Source: Porphyra umbilicalis (taxonomy: Eukaryota > Rhodophyta > Bangiophyceae > Bangiales > Bangiaceae). Taken from it: a DNA stretch of 64,000 bases. Made by a program: the position numbers and the translations under genes. Shown one piece after another: positions 53,060 to 64,000 of the stretch. The DNA lies in NCBI GenBank assembly GCA_002049455.2, contig KV918797.1:310001-374000 (forward strand). Direction: 5' to 3'. The notes beneath the pieces were generated by a model. It saw only the letters and a program-made list of their open reading frames with translations. It searched no databases and was not told where the DNA came from. Position 1 is the stretch's first letter. Each line of letters opens with the position of its first letter.

Positions 53060-53440
53060 ACGACGGGCGGCAGCAGATCCCCCAGCCCCACCTCCTCCAC
53101 CACCCTGTCCCCGTCCCGCCAAGCCGCCGCCGCCGGCCGCCTCGCCAGCATCGGCGGCGGCAGCTACAAATCCGCCACCTGCCGCCCCCCCACCACCACG
53201 TCCAGGTTCCGCCAAGCCGCCGCCGTCGGGTGCTTTTCCGCCAGCGGCGGCGGCGGCAGCAGATCCCCCCGCCTCACCTCCTCCACCACCCTGTTCCGGT
53301 CTATCCAAGCTGCCGCAGCCGGCCGCCGGACCGCCGGCGGCGGCAGCGGCAGCACAACTCTCCACCCCCGCTCCCCTACCACGAAGTCCCGGTCCTGCCA
53401 AGCCGCCGCCGCCGGGTGCTTGTCCGCCGGCGGCGTCGTG
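53060..53440. repeat. 93-bp tandem repeat, four copies
   Basis: The (C)AAG(C/CC)-GCCGC segment recurs at 53121, 53214, 53307 and 53400, exactly 93 bp apart each time. The exact multiple of three suggests selection on a frame. In the plus frame shared with 52746-53507 it gives a 31-residue Pro/Ala repeat (AKPPPSGAFPPAAAAAADPP). The period equals that of the Harbinger-1 ORF2 repeat. Confidence 0.92.
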
Positions 53441-53778
53441 CCACTTGTGTGTTGGTTTTCTGGTCGTGCGGCCCCCGCGTGTGACAACGGACCGGCGTGT
53501 CTTCTGACCTGCGAGCGATCCCGTCATTCAAGATCAGGCGGTCCCTTGACCAGCAGGTGCGTCCACTGGCATGTGAGCGGCACCGTGTGGTGTCGCCTGC
53601 TCACCGGACTCAGTCTGTCGCAAAGACGACGCCCCCGGCGCAACCGCGTCCTTCCGCGCAGCCTCACCATTCTCCGCACCGCGCTCCCTCCCGCAGCTCA
53701 CCCATCACCGCACGCCTCCCCGCACGCTCAACCCTGCCCACACCTTGACGCAACCGAGGGCTTGCACCTTGACCGTGC
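53441..53778. other. Spacer before gene A
   Basis: CT-rich sequence with no domain recognised; may hold the leader of gene A. Confidence 0.3.
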
Positions 53779-55731
53779 ATGCAGGGCGCCGCCAACCTAG
53801 GCGCCGGCCGTGGCGGCGCCGTTCCTATCTCCGTGGAGCGACTGGAGCACATTGTCAAGGCGTGCGCGTGTGCGACGCGGGCTCGTGCAGCCGCTGCGGC
53901 CGCTTCAGCAGCGGCGCGACACGCTGCCGTAGAGCAGAAGCTGGATCGGGAGCGCGCCAAGGATCTAGCTATGGCAATTGAGGCCGGAGACGACGCTACG
54001 CAGAAGCACGTGCTCCAGCTTCGCCGAGCGGCCGTTGTCGTCCGAGTCGCTGGCGCTGCTGCGCTCGCCAAGAAGGAGGCGGGCGCAGTCGCCAAGTAGA
54101 AGGAGATGGCGGCCGCCACCGGGGAACAAGAGGCGGCCGCCAAGGAGGAGGACATGGCGGCCGCCAGCGGGGAACCTGAGGTGGCCGCCATGGACCAGCG
54201 GTGCTCGTCGCTGTCTTCACCTCCCTCCGCTTTGTCATCGAAGTACAGTAGCAGCAGCGCATCGGGGTCGGGCTATTGCCCCTCTCACGATTCGGATGCC
54301 ACTGACGAGAGGAGCGCGTCGCAGGACAGCGGGGACAGCACCATGTCAGGATTGACAGGTGTTGTATGCTACGCCGAGAGTGGCGACTCAGAGACGAGTG
54401 CGAGGTCTTCAAGCTTTTCAGGCTCCCAGTATGTTCCATCCCCCAACGCGAAGGAGGAGGACAGCAGCTCTGAAGACGACGACGACGCGGCGCACTCGGC
54501 GGCTGCCGTCGTCTGCATGACCGACACGGTGGCGGCTTCGCGTCCTAACGCAGTTGTGGCCGCGGACAAGGCCGACATGGTCGCCGCTACGGCGAAGGCG
54601 ATGCCCTGCGCGCAATACGTCGCCGACGTATGGACCATTGATTGGGAGACTGCTTTCGAGGAATACGCGGCGTACCTCGAGCGGGTTGCGATCCAGAAGT
54701 GGGCCGACGTTGATGGTGCCGCGGCTGTTACAGTGGAGCTCGCCGCTGCGCGAGTGGCGGAGACTCGAGAGTCGGCCGCTGCTGCACTGTAATCTCGTTT
54801 TGCGGCCGAGCGCCGCGCGGCAGCCGCGGGACCCGCTCGGCGCGTAAGTATGGCGCACGAGGAGGCCGCGAAGGCGGCCTCCGCAGCGGCCCCTTGCAAA
54901 GCGCATGCGGCCTCCTCGGCCGCCACCGTACCGTCTACAATGCTTCCACAGAAGGCTGACACGTCGGTGGCCGCCGAAGCGGCCACTGGAACGTCGGTGG
55001 CCGCCCCAGTGGCCGCTGGCATGCCGGCGGCGATGGCGTGTCGTTGCACAAATGGGTCGTCGGCGACGCCGTGCGCGCTGCATATGGACGTGCTCGACGG
55101 CATGCGCGTAGACGTGGCGCCTGATGTGAGTCGCGCGGCCGCGTCGTACTTTGGCGACGCGGCCGCAACACCCCTCGGCGGCGCGGCCGTGTCGCGCTCT
55201 GGCGACGCGGCCGCAGCAACCCTCGGCAGCGCGGCCGCATCCGTCTTTTGCGGCGCGGCCGCCTCGCTCTTTGGCGATGCGGCCGCCCCGCCCCTTGGAG
55301 GCGCGGCCGCGTCGCACTTCGGCGGCGCGGCAGCGTCTCCCGTTGGCGGCTCCGCCGCGTCGCGCTCGGGCGGCACGGCAGCAACACCCCTTGGCGGCGC
55401 GGCCGCGTCGCACTTTGGCGGCGCGGCCGCGTCGCCCTTTGGCGGCGCGGCCGCGTCGCGCTCTGGCGGAGCGACCGCGTCGCCTCTTGGCGTTGTGGCG
55501 GCCACCTGCATCTCGTCTGAGGCGGACGTTAAGAGTGTTTACCGGCGCCCTGTTAAGGTGGAGGTGGCACGCTTGACAGCGGTCTGTGGAGAAGAGCGAC
55601 GGGGAGAACAGGAATTCGATTATGGGTGGTATATGAATGGCGACACAGGCGGCACGCCTGAAGACTTTGCGCGACGCCAGCACTTGCGCGATATGGTGAA
55701 GCGGCGGTCGCGAATGTCCTCTTCTCAGTAG
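53779..55731 (+). pseudogene. Gene A: Ala-rich transposon-associated protein, two in-frame stops
   Basis: One frame runs 651 codons with only two stops, TAG 54097-54099 and TAA 54790-54792. The first part is a charged Ala-rich coiled coil (ERLEHIVKACACATRARAA...KLDRERAKDLAMAIE). A Ser/Asp/Glu-rich stretch follows (SSSEDDDDAAHSAA), then a helical segment (VWTIDWETAFEEYAAYLERV). Next come fourteen 8-residue repeats and a basic C-terminus (FARRQHLRDMVKRRSRM). No SANT or DDE domain was seen. By position, the twin T-tract after it and its resemblance to the C-terminal half of gene B, it is probably the remnant of a Harbinger accessory gene. Function unknown. Confidence 0.55.
55153..55490 (+). repeat. 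24-bp in-frame repeat in gene A, about 14 copies
   Basis: GGCGGCGCGGCCGCGTCGC plus five variable bases repeats. It encodes (G/C)GAAAS + two variable residues (HF, PF, RS, PL). Frame and period are kept throughout. Confidence 0.9.
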
Positions 55732-55788
55732 TTTTCTCTAGCTTTCTATATGTACGTATGTGGAGCACGTACGTGGTGCAGCAAAGGG

Positions 55789-55820
55789 TTTTTTTTTCCC
55801 TTCCTCGCAGGTTTTTTTCC
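55789..55820 (+). terminator. Twin T-tract hairpin downstream of gene A
   Basis: Nine T, CCCTTCCTCGCAGG (3-bp stem CCT/AGG), seven T, CC. It starts 58 bp after the gene A stop. The layout equals 36651-36688 and 62291-62326. Confidence 0.55.
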
Positions 55821-57977
55821 TCATGTGCTTGCCTGGGTATGGGGGCATGGGCTTCCAAGCTCAGTCTCTGGTCGTCCGCTACGCACCCCCGCTGGTGCCC
55901 ACCACGGCAGGCGATACGGCGACGCAATTCGCGCTATCCAACGAGGTCGGCGCGCGCAGGCTCGCGCACTGGAGGCGCCTCGAGGGCACCGCACCGCCGC
56001 GCGGGGACCAGGCATGGCGCCACCCGCGGCATCGTCGGCGCCGGGAGTCGGGTCCCAGGGTCGACAGGCGGCGGCCGGTGCAGCTCCCGTGAGCTGTGGA
56101 AGCGGTGCGCGTGGCGGTGGTGGCAGTGGCACGTTTCCTGCGAGGCCTCGGACCTGCGCGTGCGCGTCGGCGGAGCCAGTGGGATGCCGCGCATCAGTGG
56201 CGCCACCGGCGCGCCTCAGTCAGCGCCAGGCGGTGCCGCGCGTTGGTGGCGCCGCAGGCACGCCTCTTTCAGCGCCGCCGCCGGTCGTTGCAGCACCATG
56301 CGCGGGCTCACACCTCCCTGGCCCCTGTCACAATGATGCGACACTTCAGACAGCTCTCTGCGCGGCCTTTGGGGGGTGTGCATGAGTCGTGGTGACCACG
56401 TGCCTGTGGTGCTAGCTGCGTTCCGATGCGCGAGTCGCTGCGCGGCGGTGGCGCCCGACAGTGGCAGGCGCTTGTGTGCGCGTCAGGGGCGCCCTATCAG
56501 GAGTAGCAAAAAGGCTAACATCCTATTTCGCGCGAATCGCTTTCTCGCGCCAATCACATTCACGCGCACGTGAAGGCGACTCAGGAGCAGCCAATGACGT
56601 CCTTTCATGAGGGTTCCGCGTCGCGCGTGCGGCGTCTGGGGTGTTGCCTTCGAGCAGCCGCGCGGCATGCGGCGGTGCCGACTGGGTGGACTGGCCTGAC
56701 GCCTGTCGGCGGCGTTGTCCGAGGGATAACGCTCAAAAACAGGGCTACGGCTGACGCGTTGGCGTGTGAGCATTCACGACAGCAAGGACAGGTGCATATC
56801 TCCGTGTTCGTGGCTCCCGTATTGAGAGTGACTCAGAAGCATCCAGGCCGCGGCGGCGACTTGACTTCTGTCCGTGGGCTCGAATCCGAATTGGGGAACC
56901 GCCGAGTGTCGTCTCTCTGACCACTGTGCAGCGCGAGGAGCTCGGTGAACGCGAGCAGCTGGGGAGCACCACATGAGAGGTGTGGCGGCGGACGTCGACG
57001 CGACGTTTGGGAAAGCACAGCAGCGTCGACACGCGGCAGAATTTTGACTCGAGATGCCCCCCCCGATGTGAGGATCAGCATCTGTGCTCCGCTGACAGTC
57101 TGCAACGTGACGAGCGCGCCGCACGCCAGGTAGCAGACAGCCAAAGCTTCAATGGGATCACCTCCCGATGGGGCGGGAGCGTCCTTGCATCAATGATGTA
57201 CGTCAGACTTGACCGTAGCGCCTATTCATTGGATGGTTGCGGCTGTCGAGGTGAACGCCGTCACAGTCGATATTTTCTGATGCGTGTTTTAAGAAAGAAA
57301 TCGTCAGGCGGCACTTATCGGGCCAATGGAAATGCCTCGCTGACGGCCCTCCAAAAACCGGGAGGACTGCTTTGTGCCTGTTTCTGGGGTGGGTGGGCGA
57401 CCCACACTGTACCGGGGAGCGGAAATTTCGAATGGCGCACAGCGCGTAGGAGCCATGGCAGGAGGCCCCCTGTTTGGCAGGCCCTTTTGAGACACCACTC
57501 GCACGGAACTGTGTCTGGCGAGCACATGGGTGGGGAGGCGTGCTCTGTGTGGTGGTGGTTTGGGAGGCGACGTTGCTGACGTTGCCGCCCCTGCAGAGGG
57601 CGGGGGCGCGTGCAACGTGCTCTCATGAGGGCGAACCCCGCGACTTTGACAGCCACCGGCGTCCCGGGGCGCCTCGAACGGTTGCGTGACGTCTGGCTCC
57701 CCGACAAGCTGGTTGCGTGGTTCAGAATCTTTTGGGGTCGAGGTTGGATGGTGCCATCCCGTCCCGATACAAACCTGTGTCTGATCTCACCGCGGACGGC
57801 CACCCCGTCGTTCCCCCCCCCCACCAGCCCCCGTCCCGACACTCTGGCACCCACAGGCAGGCCTGCTTACACACGCGCTCGCACCGTACCTGTACACCCT
57901 TCACACCTGTGCGCCCTTTCCGCATATGGTGACCCCCCCCCCGGACCAGTTGTGTGGGTCGAACGCGGCCCTAAGCG
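55821..57977. other. Unassigned region between genes A and B
   Basis: Overlapping frames are open on both strands, without recognisable domains. 56090-56330 is GC-rich; 56340-57700 is mixed. Confidence 0.3.
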
Positions 57978-60900
57978 GTGATGGCAATGTTTGGCGGCGG
58001 GGCGCCGCCACCTCCACCTCCCCCGCCACCGCCACCGCCTCCTCTACCCCCACCGCCGCACCAGCCACTGTCGTCGCGTATCAGCAAGAGGGAGCGGCGG
58101 CGGGGGCTGCGGCAACTTTGCACGATGTGTCGCCGCGCGAGGGAACTCGGACCACACCACCCCCTGTGCCCGGGCACGTGCCCGTGCCCGTGGGCGGCGC
58201 GCTCTACGTCGCGCGCGTCGAGCGCGGCGTCGCAGCCGCCGCCGTTGCAGCAGCTGCGGCCGGCGCCGCCGCCCGGGCAGCCGCAGCAGCCGCTTCTGTG
58301 GCCGCCCGGTGCGCCGTCTTTGACCCACCACCCTGGCCAGCCGTACCTCTTCCCGCCATAACTTCACCACCCCCCGTACGCCAACCGCCCCCCCGTTGCC
58401 TATCCTCCCGGCGTGCCGTATGCGGTACCCTCCCCCTTCCTGAGTCCCTTGCCATTCTCTCCTCCGCAGCCGTCGCAACCGTTGCAAGCGGCTCTTCCCC
58501 CTCTCGAGACGCGTACGTTTCTGGAGCCCCCGGAGCTGCGGCCGCCGCAGCGACCGCTGTCTCCTCATCTGGCGTCGCCGCTGTCGCCGGCGCTCGAGCG
58601 GCCGCCATCGCCTTTTCGCCGGCGGCCGCTGACGCTGACAACGCAGCGGCATCCGCCCCCCTCTCGGGCGCCACCGCAGCCGCCAGCGCCCGAGCGGCCG
58701 CAATCATCTCGCGGTCGGCCGCAGACGACGACGCCCGAGCCGCTGCCATTGCCTGGCAGGCGGCCGCAGACGCCAGCGCTCAAGCGGCCGCCTTCGCATC
58801 GCGGGCGGCCGCGGACGTAAGCGCCCCAGTGGCCACCTTCGCCTCGCGAGCTACTGCAGACGCCGGTGCTTCAGCGGCCGCCTTCGTCTTGCGGGCTGGC
58901 GCAGACGCCGGAGCCCCAGGGGCCTCCTTCGCCTCGCGGGCGGCCGCCTTCGCCTCGCGCGCTGGCGCAGACGCCGGCGCCCCAGCGGCCGCCTTCGCCT
59001 CCCGGGCTGCCGCAGACACCGGCGCCCCAGCGGCCGCCTTCGCTTCGCAAGCGGCCGCAAATGCCGTCGTGGGTGCGGCCGCAGACGGTCTCGCCGACGC
59101 GGATGTCCCCGCCGACGCGAACGTCCCCGCCGACGCGGACGTGGCGCCGGCGACCGGATCTGCCGCGGCCGCCGCGGCCGCCCACGCCCGAATGGCTTCG
59201 ACCGACGAAACACGGGCAGCGGGGACCGTGAAACATGCCTTTACTCAATCAATCTACCCTTCACACTCGGACCGCGGCGGGTCTGCCGATGGAGATTCGC
59301 GTGCCTACTCGGCCAATCAAGCCCTACGTGCCGAACCAAGTATTCTACACGCCGTAGCCGCTGCCACCGTCGGAGGACAACCAAGAGAACGACGTCGTCC
59401 TGGAGGAGGAGGAAGAGCCCGTCTTCCCGGACGAGGCGAGGTGGGAGCACGTGCTCCCTCGCCCGACCGGTCTCCACGGCCGCAGTAGGTGCCTCAGCGG
59501 CCGCTTTTGCCGGCGTACGAGCGGTGGCCGCCGCAGCAACGGCGGCCGCCACTTGCGCGGTGGCGAAAGGCGATTCGTCGGCGGCCGCCACACCGACGGT
59601 GACGCCAGCGCAGGCGACCGCAGAGGGTGCCGCGCGTGCTCTGGCGGCGCCCGTGGTGTCAAGCCCGCCGCCACCAGTGCCAGCTGCCGACAGACGGGCT
59701 GCGAGGTCTGTTGCGGCGGCTTCACCGGTGGCCAAGAAGAAGGCGGGGCGCGGCGTCGCGTGGTCGGAAGAAGAGCGCTTGGCCTCTGCAAGGGCTGGCT
59801 CAGGACGACGGTGGACCCGGTCCGCGGGACGAACCAGAAGAGCACGACCTTCTCAAACGCGATGGTGGACAACAGCCGGGACGCCATGATCGAGGCGCGT
59901 CTGCCCCATTTGGAGAAGCGCCTGCAGCGGAGCGACCAAGTCATGGAGCGGACGTTTCGCTAGGACATCTTCAACGCAACGCATCGTCTAAACGCGTGTC
60001 GCATCTCTGCAGTCAAGCGCCAACTGACGGGCTCGCTGACTGAGGAGGACCTGGACATGGCCGCAGTGGCCCTGTACAATGACAAGGGGCCCTATCAGGG
60101 AATCCGTCGCGAGGCGGCGGCCATCAAAAGTGACTACTTGCATTGCTGTCGCCTTCTCCGCGCCAACCACAAGTTTAGCATCGATGCTGCTATGGAATAC
60201 CTCAAATTGACGGGCTACAGCGTTTGCGGTGACGCAAGCAGTGACTAGGACGAGTCGGACGATGACGACGCGTCCACGACGCAGAACAAGCGCCGTGCCA
60301 CCGGCGCGTTGGAGTGACCGATGGGGACAAAGGCCGCTCAGGCGGCCTTACGCTCCGACGTCTCCTTCGAGCGCGAGTCGGCGGCGCACAGAGCCGCGCT
60401 GAACTCTTTGGCCAAGGTTTCGGCTGAGCGCAACGACCTGGCAAAGCGTAAGCACGCTGTGGAGTTTTGGTCGATGACACGCGTGCGCGACATGCCACAA
60501 GGTAAGGCCTACTGGGAGAGGCAGCTGGAAGCGCGCCTGGCCGATGAGGTAGGGCTTGTGGCAATCCCCCCGACGTCTGCTTGGGATGGCGGCGCGACAC
60601 ACGCGGCGCCCTTGGCGACAGGAGCAGCGTCCTTGACGGCCGCATCGACGTCTATAGCGGCCGTCGCGGCCGCTGAGGTGGCCGAGACGGCCGCACTGGC
60701 GCCAGCGGCCGTCTCAGCTCAGTCTACGCTGGCGTGCGCCGCCGCCACGGCGTCCGGTATCATCGCGTCGAGCGCCTGGACGCCGCCGACACTGGGGGCG
60801 CACCCCGAACACGTCAACGACACGGCGAAGGCCGTCGCGGCGCGAGCAGCTACCTCTGCGGAGCCCGCTGCGCGCCGTCGCCCCGGTGCGCACGAGGCCC

Positions 60901-62076
60901 GTGCCGACGTCGGCACGCAGCGGCGTCGAGCCCCGGCGGTTGCCGCCGCTGCGGCCAAGGAATGAGTTGACGCAGCAGAGTACCTGGCGCACGCCAAGGC
61001 GCAGCGCTTTCACCCGGAAAGGCGCGTGGCGCTCGTGCGCCAGCAGGCGGCGGCGGACGCAACCAAGGCGGCAACCGGCCAATCGGCCGCCTCCCACGCG
61101 GCTACAGACGCTGCCGAGGCGGCGGCCGCCAATGCGGCCGCCACTCAGGCGGCCGCAGATGCTACCGAGGCAGCGGCCGCCACGGCGGCCGCCACTCAGG
61201 CGGCGGCGGTCGCCGCCAAGGCGGCAGCTGCCACGGCGGCCGCCACCCAGATATCCGCGGCCGCCGACGGTGGCGGACGTGCTGCTTTAGCACCCACCGG
61301 CCGCCGCGAATGTCGAAGACGTCCTCGACGTTGTCGAGCTTCTCGAGGACGAGGAGCTCGTGAGTAACACGCTGGTCGAACGCGTCGTCGGGCCCGGCGT
61401 TCACGGCGGTGTGGCCAACGGCCTGCAGCGTGGCCGCCTCAACGGTGGACGTGACGGCGGCGGCCGCAAGGACGGCCCCCGCGCGGGAGAAAGCCGTCGT
61501 GAGGATGACGACGACACGCCTTGCAGCCCGCCGCCGCCGCGGTCGTCTGCACGGCGCTCTGCACGGGCATGTGCTGTGATAAGGACCAAGCGGGCGGCCT
61601 GTGAGGAGGAGAGGCGAACGACGTCTCTGTTCAAGATCATAGACGCCGCTCTCAAGAGAGCAGCCGCTGCGGCCCACGGCGCCGCGACCTCTCCTGCGTC
61701 CGCGCAGCCGGTCGCGTCACCTGCGGGCACCGCGGGCGACGGCCACACGTCCACTACGACAGCGAGAGCGTCCACCATGGCCACCGCCCCCGCGGCGCTG
61801 CCGACCGCGGCGCGTACTGTGGTGGACGGTGCCCGCAACTGGGACGCGGACCTCGAGACCGCGGACCAAGAGTTGTACGACGCTGAGGCCGCGGGCGAGG
61901 AGGATCAGGAAGAGGACCGCGAGGATGACACGCTCTACCTCGGTACGCCGCCGCCGTCCCCCCCCCGCCCTCAGCGTTTCCGCGCCTGTGTGACTGGCCG
62001 CCGCCCTCCCCAGCCCCCCCGAGGGGTCGCGCGCTCCCGCTCGAGCTCTGAAGAGAGCGTGGAATTGCGCTTTTGA
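57978..62076 (+). pseudogene. Gene B: decayed SANT/Myb-like Harbinger accessory gene
   Basis: The gene starts with a Pro-run, a charged segment and a Cys cluster (SKRERRRGLRQLCTMCRRAR...LCPGTCPCPW). Pro- or Ala-rich repeats follow to ~59230, where two frames are open and the true one is unclear. Then come an acidic stretch (DNQENDVVLEEEEEPVFPDE) and the SANT domain at ~59740-60200: GVAWSEEERLASARA, GTNQKSTTFSNAMV, DIFNATHRLNACRIS, LTEEDLDMAAVALYND. Next are a coiled coil (NSLAKVSAERNDLAKRKHAVEFW), Ala repeats and an acidic end. Stops are TAG 59355, TAG 59961 (at the family's Trp), TAG 60246, TGA 60318 and TGA 60963. The frame also shifts near 59450, 59790 and 61350. It would have bound transposon ends for a partner transposase. 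Confidence 0.68.
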
Positions 62077-62290
62077 CGAGTTCACGGACACGGTCAGGGT
62101 TGCTGTTTGTTTTGCGGCCTCATTCTTCTCGTGCCTTGCGCTGTTGTGTGTCTCTCTGCATGTGTGTTTGTGCTTGCGTTTATGCGTGGGCTCCTGTTTG
62201 CCTCGTTTGCCTTTCTCTATGTGTGTGTTTGCGTGTCTTCTCGTCGTGAGGCCAGGATAGGGTAGCATAGCATGTACTGAGCTGGACAGG

Positions 62291-62326
62291 TTTTTTTTTC
62301 CTACCGTACGGTACGTTTTTTTTTCC
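62291..62326 (+). terminator. Twin T-tract hairpin downstream of gene B
   Basis: Nine T (62291-62299), CCTACCGTACGGTACG (palindrome TACCGTACGGTA), nine T (62316-62324), CC. It lies 214 bp after the gene B stop and before the convergent gene C. Confidence 0.58.
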
Positions 62327-62866
62327 TCGACATGGGCGTCCGTCGCCGTGATGGCCGCATCAGAGCAATCGCCGTCTTGTTCGTCTTTTCGCCCCGACCC
62401 CTGCTATGCGGTGCACAGCAGTGCCATGCGACTGCCGGCCATGGCGTGCATGAGAGTCTTCGTTAGCGTGGCGCATGCACATGCAAGCAGCGCAAGAGAA
62501 AAGCAAATAAACTGGGAGCGCGTCATCGCACACAGCGCAAGTGTGAATCCGCACCTGTCCGTCGCGCACCACAACGCAATCATATTCCGAATGACAGCCC
62601 GAAAAGCACGATACGCCGACTTCGAAGCCATGAAATTGACACATTTCGTACTTACATTCAGCTTCTCGATAATGAGATTGTACGAAGTTTTCTCGTGACG
62701 CACCCCGAATGCAAGCCGACTTGCTCGGGCTGCTAAGACAACACGGGCCAACTCATCCCTCGAGCCTCGCCAAGCGAGCTACACCCCCACCCCCTACACA
62801 ATCTTGCGACTCCAGCGCCTTCGCGTGTGCGCTCTCGATGCCAACGATGGCGCACTACCGCCCCCT
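62327..62866. other. Spacer between convergent genes B and C
   Basis: Mixed-composition DNA. A 116-codon plus frame (62348-62698) shows no recognisable domain. No TIR was found. Confidence 0.35.
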
Positions 62867-64000
62867 TCAAGCCATAGATGACGAGGCCACCCCATCGGCG
62901 GCCGCCCCGTCGGCGGTCGCCACGGCGCCGGCCGCCTCTGCGGCGGCCGCCACCGTACTGGCCGGCACCGCGCCGGCCGCCTCGACGGCGGCCGCCGCGC
63001 CGCCGGCCGCCTTGTCGGCGGCCGCCGCCGCGCCGGCCGCCGCTGCGCCGGCCGCCTCGTCGGCGGCCGCCGCCGCCCCCACCGCCGCCGCGCCGGCCGC
63101 CCCGTCGGCGGCCGGCGCCGCGCCCGCCACCGCCGCGCCGGCCGCCTCGTCGGCGGCCGCCGCGCCACTGGCCCCCGTGGCGCCGGCCGCCTTATCGGCG
63201 GCCGTCCCGTCGGCGGTCGCCGCAGCGCCGGCCGCCTCGTCGGCGGCCGCCGCGCCGCCGGCCGCCTTATCGGCGGCCGCCGTTGCGCCGGGCGCCGCGG
63301 CTCTGGCCGCCTTATTGGCGGCTGTCGTTGCGCCGGAGACCCTGTCGGCGGCCGCCACGTCGTCGGCCGGCCCATCGGTGCCGACCGACGTCATGGCCGC
63401 CGACGCTGCCACCCCATCTGCGGCCACCTCGTCGGCGGCCACCCCGTCGGTGGCCACCCCGCCGGCGGCCACCCCGCCGGCGGCCGCCGTCGAGCCTGAG
63501 ATTCAGTTGGCGACCGCCACGTCGGCGGCGACCTCGTCGGCGGCCGTCGCGTGGGCGGCCGGCATGTCGATGTCGACCGAAGCTATGGCCGCCGACGGTA
63601 CCACCTCGTCGGCGGCCATCCCATGGGAGGCCGCCAATCGGGCGGCCGCCGCCGCGCCGGCCGCCTCTTCCGTACGCACGGACTCAACGGATTCAAAGGA
63701 CTCTGAGCCCGCGGAGGCCGCGAGCTCTGAGCTCAAGGGCGAGGGCAGGAGGGTGGCCGCCGCAGACCCCGGGGCGGCCTCCTCGTCGTCCTGTGACGTG
63801 TCATCCTCTGGGGGGTCGTCGTATAACGACGACGACCCGCGTCCTCGCCGCATTTTCTCCGCGTCTGTTGCCGACGCGTGGCAGGATGCCGTCCAGGCAG
63901 CTGCGGCCTCTGGCCGCCGCATGACGCGGTCACTAGAGCTCCCCCCCCCCTGGTGCGGACCACCAGCACACCGCATGCCGCATCATCCTCCGTCGACGTT
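62867..64000 (-). pseudogene. Gene C: Ala-rich repeat protein, 3' part, runs off the window
   Basis: On the minus strand the frame enters from beyond 64000. It passes an acidic/Ser region (DDPPEDDTSQDDEEAAPGS, LSSELAASAGSESFESVESV) and then gives Ala-rich repeats of the type AADEAAGAAAAGAAA to a stop near 62867. A TGA (63503-63505) interrupts it once. GCCGGCCGCC(T/C)CGTCGGCGGCC units underlie the repeat. By analogy with Harbinger-1, where a Gly/Ala tail ends the transposase and faces the Myb-like gene across a twin T-tract, gene C could be the tail of a transposase whose core lies outside the window. That is an inference; no catalytic motif is visible. Confidence 0.5.

Noticed and set aside
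52787-53527. Gly/Ala-rich 246-codon minus-strand gene
   Set aside because: Reverse reading of the 93-bp Pro/Ala repeat; strand cannot be decided, so only the repeat is reported.
57926-59488. Uninterrupted 520-codon Ala-rich frame as the sole product of gene B
   Set aside because: The flanking acidic and Cys-cluster segments read convincingly in the neighbouring frame, and GC bias keeps this one open. It remains possible for the repeat segment only.
41344-60320. Programmed stop readthrough or selenocysteine use
   Set aside because: Stops of all three kinds occur, no recoding structure was seen, and decay by C:G to T:A change is simpler.
1-64000. Bacterial operons, phage, toxin or defence systems
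   Set aside because: No ribosome-binding-site-spaced gene clusters. Transposon families, triplet repeats and splice-like sites indicate a eukaryotic nuclear genome.

Overview
The window is eukaryotic nuclear DNA. It is GC-rich and full of minisatellites, and its long reading frames are mostly transposon genes. It carries a Copia element of the GalEa/PyRE type, several PIF/Harbinger transposons and a secreted Gly/Ala-rich repeat protein. Together with the strong GC bias this fits a bangiophyte red alga such as Porphyra/Pyropia, but no ribosomal or organellar marker is present, so the assignment is an inference. No tRNA, rRNA or CRISPR array was seen. Only one host gene looks intact (21987-23351).

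Layout. 1-4.56 kb: a broken Copia LTR retrotransposon. 5.4-8.6 kb: a 55-bp minisatellite, a non-autonomous hAT element with an 8-bp target duplication, and a JmjC-domain pseudogene. 8.9-14.2 kb: GC-rich low-complexity sequence and dispersed repeats. 14.2-17.5 kb: a minus-strand Tnp2-type (CACTA-like) transposase gene split by a 441-bp TA-flanked MITE. 18.2-19.75 kb: a TIR element that may carry a captured host exon. 19.8-20.7 kb: a second hAT element. 22-23.35 kb: the secreted repeat-protein gene. 23.6-33.6 kb: a mosaic of MITEs, a second Tnp2 fragment, a third hAT element, and a fourth hAT element holding two 628-bp MITEs in opposite orientation.

33.8-46.5 kb: a large PIF/Harbinger element (Harbinger-1). 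It has an intact plus-strand DDE transposase and a convergent minus-strand SANT/Myb-like ORF2 with a very long Gly/Pro-rich N-terminal part. A second complete Harbinger element (Harbinger-2, 40452-43952, transposase plus Myb-like gene, 3-bp target duplication) sits inside ORF2. Removing it with one target copy rejoins ORF2 in frame.

46.5-53 kb: mostly unassigned sequence with one Harbinger-type MITE and an alternating purine-pyrimidine microsatellite. 53-64 kb: decayed plus-strand genes of the same Harbinger/SANT type (A at 53.8-55.7 kb, B at 58.0-62.1 kb) and an Ala-rich minus-strand gene (C) running off the right edge.

The genes work as transposon pairs: a DDE nuclease (transposase) and a SANT/Myb-like DNA-binding partner, transcribed toward each other. 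Three plus-strand transposon genes are followed by the same unusual structure, two T-tracts separated by a short GC-rich hairpin. This is the best candidate here for an undescribed 3'-end signal. Many transposon and host frames are broken by single stops rather than frameshifts, and the stops that can be aligned to known motifs fit C:G to T:A transitions.
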